Source: Gammaproteobacteria bacterium
GTDB lineage: Bacteria; Pseudomonadota; Gammaproteobacteria; Pseudomonadales; Halomonadaceae
Assembly: GCA_023485185.1 (NCBI GenBank)
Contig: JAMCZP010000279.1
Span: forward strand, 1-10,387
Reading direction: 5' to 3'
Length of the DNA stretch: 10,387 nt
This document shows, piece by piece, positions 6,765 to 10,387 of the stretch; position 1 is the first letter of the stretch, and every line of letters begins with the position of its first letter. The notes beneath the pieces are model-generated. The model worked only from the letters and a program-made list of their open reading frames with translations, had not been told where the DNA came from and made no database searches. The translations under genes and the position numbers were made by a program.

Positions 6765-6781
6765 CATAAGGAGTTATCTCC

Positions 6782-7315
6782 ATGACCACCATTGTCTCCG
6801 TACGCCGCGGTAACCAGGTCGCCCTCGCTGGCGACGGCCAAGTATCGCTTGGCAATACCGTGATGAAAGGTAACGCCAGTAAAGTACGCCGCCTCTACCG
6901 TGGCAAGGTACTGGCCGGGTTTGCCGGTGGTACCGCCGATGCGTTCACGCTATTTGAACGCTTTGAAGCACAGTTGGAAAAATATCAGGGCCATTTAACC
7001 AAGGCCGCTGTCGAGCTTGCTAAAGATTGGCGTACTGACCGTGCCCTACGGCGCTTAGAAGCGCTGTTAGCCGTTGCAGACCACAGCGCCTCGCTGATTA
7101 TCACCGGTAACGGCGATGTGGTTGAGCCTGAACGCGGCATCATTGCGATTGGCTCTGGCGGCAACTTCGCCCAGGCTTCAGCTCGCGCACTGCTGGAAAA
7201 CACTGAGCTTTCGGCGCGTGAAATCACCGAGAAGTCGTTGGCCATTGCTGGTGACATCTGCGTGTTCACCAACCATCACGTAACGCTCGAAGAGCTGATG
7301 ATCAACGACCGTTGA
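6782..7315 (+). CDS. hslV: HslV (ClpQ), peptidase subunit of the HslVU protease
   Basis: This is the proteasome-beta-like threonine peptidase that forms a double hexamer in the cytoplasm and degrades proteins unfolded by HslU. Its 177 residues match the family length (E. coli 176). After removal of the start Met, the mature chain begins TTIVSVRRG, giving the nucleophile Thr1. Asp17 (AGDGQVSLG) and Lys33 ([10 protein letters not shown]), in mature numbering, complete the expected active site. The conserved [18 protein letters not shown] and [12 protein letters not shown] segments are intact. The start is well supported: the N-terminal Thr must follow Met directly, and TAAGGAG lies 8 bases upstream. 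hslU begins 10 bases after the stop, so the two form an operon. A strong terminator upstream implies its own promoter, which I could not identify. Confidence 0.97.
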   Translation: MTTIVSVRRGNQVALAGDGQVSLGNTVMKGNASKVRRLYRGKVLAGFAGGTADAFTLFERFEAQLEKYQGHLTKAAVELAKDWRTDRALRRLEALLAVADHSASLIITGNGDVVEPERGIIAIGSGGNFAQASARALLENTELSAREITEKSLAIAGDICVFTNHHVTLEELMINDR

Positions 7316-7325
7316 GGCTATTTTT

Positions 7326-8648
7326 ATGACCCAGATGACACCCCGCGAAATTGTTCACGCTCTCGATCAGCATATTATTGGTCAACAGGACGCTAAGCGC
7401 GCCGTTGCTATCGCGCTACGTAACCGCTGGCGCCGTATGCAGCTTGACGACGACCTGCGCCCAGAAGTCACGCCTAAAAACATTTTGATGATTGGCCCCA
7501 CTGGCGTAGGTAAAACCGAAATTGCCCGGCGTCTGGCTAAGCTTGCCAAAGCGCCGTTTATTAAGGTTGAAGCGACCAAATTTACCGAAGTCGGCTATGT
7601 CGGTCGTGATGTCGAATCGATTATTCGCGACTTAATGGAAGCCGCGATCAAAATGGTACGCGAACAGGCCAAAGAAGAAGTCAGTCATCGCGCTGCTGAT
7701 GCCGCCGAAGACCGGGTACTGGACGCTCTGCTTCCGCCACCACGTGGTCAGGAAGACAGGCAGCGTGAAGATAGCGGCACCCGCCAAACCTTCCGTAAAA
7801 AACTGCGCGAAGGCCAGTTGGACGACAAAGAGATCGATATCGAAATATCCTCGCAAGGTCACGGCATCGACATCATGACCCCGCCGGGTATGGAAGAGAT
7901 GACCAGCCAGTTGCAGAGCATGTTCTCCAACATGGGGCACCAAAAGCGTGAAAATCGCCGCGTCACGGTCAAAGAAGCGTTGGTGCTGCTGCGTGATGAA
8001 GAAGCTGGCAAGCTGGTCAATGAAGAAGAGATCAAAGCCCGCGCTGTGTATGCTGTCGAACAGCACGGCATCGTGTTTCTGGATGAAATCGATAAAGTGG
8101 CCAAAGGTAGTGGCCAATCCAGCGGTGGAGAAGTCTCTCGCGAGGGCGTTCAGCGCGACCTGCTGCCGCTGATTGAAGGCTCCACCGTGTCAACCAAGTA
8201 CGGCATGGTTAAAACTGATCACATCCTATTTATCGCCTCTGGTGCGTTCCACCTGTCGCGCCCATCAGATTTGATTCCTGAGCTTCAGGGCCGTCTGCCG
8301 ATTCGCGTTGAGCTTGATGCGCTCACCCCTAACGATTTCAAGCGCATTCTTACCGAACCCTCCGCCTCCTTGACCAAGCAGTATCAAGCGCTACTGGCCA
8401 CCGAAGGGTTGGACGTTGAGTTTACCCCGGACGGTATCGAGCGTATCGCCCAAATTTCCTGGCAGGTTAATGAAGGCACCGAGAACATTGGCGCTCGCCG
8501 CCTGCACACAGTGATGGAGCGGCTATTGGAAGAGGCTTCCTTCAAGGGCGGTGATATGGAAAGCCCGTTGATCATTGACGGCGACTACGTGAATGCTCAG
8601 CTTGGCGAACTCGCCGTTGACGAAGACCTGTCGCGCTATATTTTATAA
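7326..8648 (+). CDS. hslU: HslU (ClpY), AAA+ unfoldase subunit of the HslVU protease
   Basis: A hexameric ATPase that recognises, unfolds and threads substrates into HslV. It has 440 residues (E. coli 443). Walker A is GPTGVGKT (57-64), the pore loop is GYVGRD (90-95) and Walker B is FLDEID (251-256). The sensor/second-region segment is [19 protein letters not shown], with the probable arginine finger at Arg323. The sensor-2 segment is [14 protein letters not shown] (387-400). The insertion (I) domain lies between Walker A and B, about residues 108-240, with a charged Gly/Gln-rich stretch near 140-170. The last residues LSRYIL form the tail that docks into HslV and activates it. GAGG (7314-7317) overlaps the hslV stop, 8 bases before the ATG, which points to translational coupling. 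Confidence 0.98.
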   Translation: MTQMTPREIVHALDQHIIGQQDAKRAVAIALRNRWRRMQLDDDLRPEVTPKNILMIGPTGVGKTEIARRLAKLAKAPFIKVEATKFTEVGYVGRDVESIIRDLMEAAIKMVREQAKEEVSHRAADAAEDRVLDALLPPPRGQEDRQREDSGTRQTFRKKLREGQLDDKEIDIEISSQGHGIDIMTPPGMEEMTSQLQSMFSNMGHQKRENRRVTVKEALVLLRDEEAGKLVNEEEIKARAVYAVEQHGIVFLDEIDKVAKGSGQSSGGEVSREGVQRDLLPLIEGSTVSTKYGMVKTDHILFIASGAFHLSRPSDLIPELQGRLPIRVELDALTPNDFKRILTEPSASLTKQYQALLATEGLDVEFTPDGIERIAQISWQVNEGTENIGARRLHTVMERLLEEASFKGGDMESPLIIDGDYVNAQLGELAVDEDLSRYIL

Positions 8649-8675
8649 GCTGAGCTAGCGCTATCAGCATTTCCA

Positions 8676-8706
8676 GGCAAGCGCCACGCCTAGTGTGGCG
8701 CTTGCC
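8676..8706 (+). terminator. Strong hairpin after hslU, poor in T: possible terminator or mRNA 3'-end stabiliser
   Basis: GGCAAGCGCCAC (8676-8687) pairs perfectly with GTGGCGCTTGCC (8695-8706) over 12 bases around a 7-base loop. Only TTCGCGCATTT follows on the plus strand, and the minus strand has no T-run either. It is therefore not a textbook intrinsic terminator. It could block 3' exonucleases or end transcription inefficiently, allowing partial read-through into the next gene. Confidence 0.55.
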
Positions 8707-8778
8707 TTCGCGCATTTGCTGAAGCGTAAAGCGCTAACCAAGCTGCTTTGATAACAGCATGAGTAATGAGGCCCTCTA

Positions 8779-9162
8779 ATGAACGCCCCTACCCCTACTC
8801 GGGTGCACTACCATAAACAGGCCCGCGAGCTGGAGCTCGGCTACGCCACCGGTGAAAATTATCGGCTACCGGTCGAGTTTCTACGCGTCTACTCGCCTTC
8901 TGCTGAAGTGCGTGGCCACGGTGGCGATACCGCGGTACTTCAGGTGGGTAAAAAAGAGGTCGGCTTGCAAAACATTACCCAAGCGGGCAACTACGCGCTA
9001 AAGCTGCACTTTGATGATGGTCACGACAGCGGACTGTTTAGCTGGAACTACCTTTACGATCTTGCCACGCATCAAGAGGCCTACTGGCAAAACTATTTGC
9101 AACGCCTGCAAGATGCCGGTGCTTCACGAGAGCCTGCAGGCATTCAGTTCAAGCAACTGTGA
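8779..9162 (+). CDS. DUF971 protein (gamma-butyrobetaine hydroxylase-like N-terminal domain)
   Basis: A 127-residue soluble protein made of one DUF971 domain, the fold found at the N-terminus of gamma-butyrobetaine hydroxylase. Family landmarks are HYHKQARELELGYATGE (10-26), the YRLPVEFLRVYSPSAEV segment, and GNYALKLHFDDGHDSGLFSWNYLYDL, followed by an aromatic helix (EAYWQNYLQRL). It has no cysteine, so it lacks the Cys-rich zinc site of the eukaryotic hydroxylases, and no oxygenase domain follows. The function of stand-alone DUF971 proteins is not known to me. Some relatives are linked with iron-sulfur proteins, but nothing here tests that. GAGG (8768-8771) is 7 bases before the ATG. Pseudomonas also carries this gene behind hslU. 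Confidence 0.92.
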   Translation: MNAPTPTRVHYHKQARELELGYATGENYRLPVEFLRVYSPSAEVRGHGGDTAVLQVGKKEVGLQNITQAGNYALKLHFDDGHDSGLFSWNYLYDLATHQEAYWQNYLQRLQDAGASREPAGIQFKQL

Positions 9163-9248
9163 CCTAACGACTCAGGTAGCCAAGCAAACCGGGTTGAGCA
9201 GACAAAGCTGGGTGGACAAGGCTACAATGTCGCCAACCTTTTAAACGC

Positions 9249-9282
9249 GACGACCCCTAAGTCAAAAGACCAAGGTCGTTTT
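9249..9282 (+). promoter_or_regulatory. Nested hairpin with short T-run in the DUF971-ubiE gap
   Basis: ACGACC (9250-9255) pairs with GGTCGT (9274-9279), and an inner GTC-AAAA-GAC stem (9261-9270) sits inside. TTTT (9279-9282) closes it. It lies 33 bases before the ubiE start. It could be a weak terminator for the DUF971 gene or a leader element of ubiE. Confidence 0.35.
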
Positions 9283-9314
9283 GCCACCGCCTCGAACTCG
9301 GGAGCTACGACCCC

Positions 9315-10070
9315 ATGAGCCCCACAGAAAAACGCACGACCCACTTTGGTTTTCAGGAAGTACCGGTCGACGAGAAAGCCTCTCGCGTAGCCGATGTATT
9401 TCACTCGGTTGCCGCCCGCTACGATGTTATGAACGATCTGATGTCGATGGGTATTCATCGGGTATGGAAACGCATGACTATTGAGCGTGCAGGCGTGCGC
9501 CCTGGTCACCATGTATTGGATATTGCCGGCGGCACGGGCGATTTAACGCTTAAATTTTCCCGTTTAGTGGGTCCACGGGGCAAAGTGGTTCTAGCCGACA
9601 TCAACGCCTCGATGCTTAAGGTTGGCCGCGACAAACTGATGGATAACGGCGTAGGCAGCAACGTTGAGTACGTTCAGGCTAATGCCGAAAACCTGCCTTT
9701 TCCTGATAACTGCTTCGATTGCATCACCATTGCCTTTGGTCTGCGCAATGTCACCGATAAAGACGCCGCTCTGCGCTCCATGACCCGTGTGCTCAAGCCA
9801 GGTGGACGCCTGCTGGTGCTGGAGTTCTCCAAGCCCAACAACCCATTACTCTCCAAAGCTTACGATGAGTACTCCTTCCGCTTACTGCCCAAGATGGGTG
9901 AATGGGTGGCTGGTGATGGCGAAAGCTACCGCTACTTAGCAGAGTCTATTCGTATGCACCCGGACCAGGAAACGCTCAAAGCCATGATGGAAGCCGCAGG
10001 CCTAGAACGGGTTGAATACACCAACCTCACAGGCGGCATCGTTGCACTGCACCGCGGCATTAAACTATGA
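9315..10070 (+). CDS. ubiE: UbiE, C-methyltransferase of ubiquinone (and menaquinone, where made) biosynthesis
   Basis: It transfers a methyl group from S-adenosylmethionine to the 2-polyprenyl-6-methoxy-benzoquinol ring (C-methylation step) of ubiquinone. At 251 residues it equals the E. coli enzyme. The first UbiE/COQ5 signature is [17 protein letters not shown] (36-52). The SAM-binding motif I is [11 protein letters not shown] (67-77), with the acidic motif II residue in VVLADIN (91-97). The second signature is [17 protein letters not shown] (158-174). The C-terminus [14 protein letters not shown] is also typical. The start at 9315 gives TTHFGFQEV in the expected place, and GGAG (9301-9304) lies 10 bases upstream, somewhat far. 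The partner ubiJ begins 40 bases after the stop. No menaquinone gene is visible, so activity on demethylmenaquinone cannot be judged from this window. Confidence 0.97.
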   Translation: MSPTEKRTTHFGFQEVPVDEKASRVADVFHSVAARYDVMNDLMSMGIHRVWKRMTIERAGVRPGHHVLDIAGGTGDLTLKFSRLVGPRGKVVLADINASMLKVGRDKLMDNGVGSNVEYVQANAENLPFPDNCFDCITIAFGLRNVTDKDAALRSMTRVLKPGGRLLVLEFSKPNNPLLSKAYDEYSFRLLPKMGEWVAGDGESYRYLAESIRMHPDQETLKAMMEAAGLERVEYTNLTGGIVALHRGIKL

Positions 10071-10110
10071 GTCTAAAGCGCAGTATGACGCTACCGACCA
10101 AGAGGTCCGC

Positions 10111-10387
10111 ATGCTGGTAACCCCGACCTTGCTATTGGCCGGTTGTGAACGCACGCTCAATGCCCTGCTCGCTCGCGACCCGGCAGCCCCTACTCGGCTG
10201 GCGGCGCTGGCAGGCAGCCGCCTTCTGGTGCGCTTAGAGCAGCCCAATCTTGAGCTAGTTATTCACTATCATCACGCAGGCCTTGACCTACTGCGCGGCG
10301 ATAGCATTAATGAAGCCGATGTGGATGCAGTGGTCGAACTAACGCCTGAAACATTTTCTGAGTGGATCAGCGGGGCCTCAGTTGAAC
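10111..10387 (+). CDS. ubiJ: UbiJ, SCP2-domain ubiquinone biosynthesis accessory factor, 3' end outside window
   Basis: The first 92 residues are visible with no stop. It begins MLVTPTLLLAGCERTLNALL, then has LAGSRLLVRLEQPNLELVIHYHHAG and a region (ELTPETFSEWI) typical of the SCP2 (sterol-carrier-like) domain of UbiJ, formerly YigP. UbiJ binds lipid and works with UbiK to support the soluble complex of late ubiquinone enzymes, including UbiE. AGAGG (10101-10105) stands 5 bases before the ATG, and no other in-frame ATG is close upstream. The ubiE-ubiJ order is standard in gammaproteobacteria, where ubiB normally follows; that gene would lie beyond the window. Primary-sequence conservation of UbiJ is low, so position contributes strongly to the call. 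Confidence 0.88.
   Translation, partial: MLVTPTLLLAGCERTLNALLARDPAAPTRLAALAGSRLLVRLEQPNLELVIHYHHAGLDLLRGDSINEADVDAVVELTPETFSEWISGASVE

Noticed and set aside
6762..6767. CCCCAT before hslV as a sigma-32 -10 element
   Set aside because: A start about seven bases downstream would fall after the Shine-Dalgarno (6767-6773). The nearest CTTnnn box (6737) is 19 bases away, longer than sigma-32 spacing allows.
7632..8117. 161-codon minus-strand frame inside hslU
   Set aside because: It is antisense to a fully conserved gene and its composition follows from the hslU codons. There is no independent start signal.
9194..9228. TTGAGC and TACAAT as a ubiE promoter
   Set aside because: The 23-base spacing is too long for sigma-70. 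TACAAT alone is not enough.
10067..10120. Short frame starting at the ATGA overlap with the ubiE stop
   Set aside because: It ends after 17 codons with no ribosome-binding site. The frame from 10111 gives a clear UbiJ N-terminus with AGAGG before it.
1..10387. Mobile elements, CRISPR arrays, tRNA or rRNA genes, defence systems
   Set aside because: No transposase, integrase, regularly spaced direct repeats, cloverleaf or rRNA-like sequence was seen. All large genes are core housekeeping genes with intact motifs.

Overview
The window is a block of core housekeeping genes from a gammaproteobacterium. The protein sequences, the mid-range GC content and the gene order point to the Oceanospirillales/Pseudomonadales side of the class, and I would guess Halomonadaceae (Halomonas-like). 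That placement is inferred from recall of gene order and was not checked by a search.

Layout. On the minus strand, positions 1-1076 hold the first 358 residues of a MaeB-type malic enzyme, cut by the window edge. The gene behind it on the same strand is rpmE (ribosomal protein bL31, 1420-1635). A strong intrinsic terminator and a 343-base gap with a likely maeB promoter separate them. Divergent from rpmE, the plus strand carries priA (replication restart helicase), argS (arginyl-tRNA synthetase), an FtsN-like SPOR-domain protein only 3 bases behind argS, then hslV-hslU (ATP-dependent protease), a small DUF971 protein, ubiE (ubiquinone methyltransferase) and the start of ubiJ, which runs off the right edge. 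All plus-strand genes point the same way. Strong hairpins after the SPOR gene and after hslU suggest at least three transcription units: argS-SPOR, hslVU, and DUF971-ubiE-ubiJ.

Function. The genes cover translation (L31, ArgS), restart of stalled replication (PriA), septal cell-wall binding during division (SPOR protein), regulated proteolysis (HslVU), ubiquinone synthesis (UbiE, UbiJ) and central carbon metabolism (malic enzyme). The rpmE/priA divergence and the SPOR-hslV-hslU run resemble E. coli (without cytR). The hslU-DUF971 and ubiE-ubiJ runs resemble Pseudomonas, but without the pha genes that I recall lying between them there.

I see no mobile element, CRISPR array, tRNA, rRNA or novel multi-gene system. 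The least explained signals are in non-coding DNA. The best is the 214-base rpmE-priA intergenic region. It holds three exactly phased 13-base repeats able to form two mutually exclusive hairpins, a terminator-like palindrome with a T7 run, a two-part stem-loop, and a small hairpin covering the rpmE ribosome-binding site. Other intergenic regions hold palindromes and hairpins noted below.
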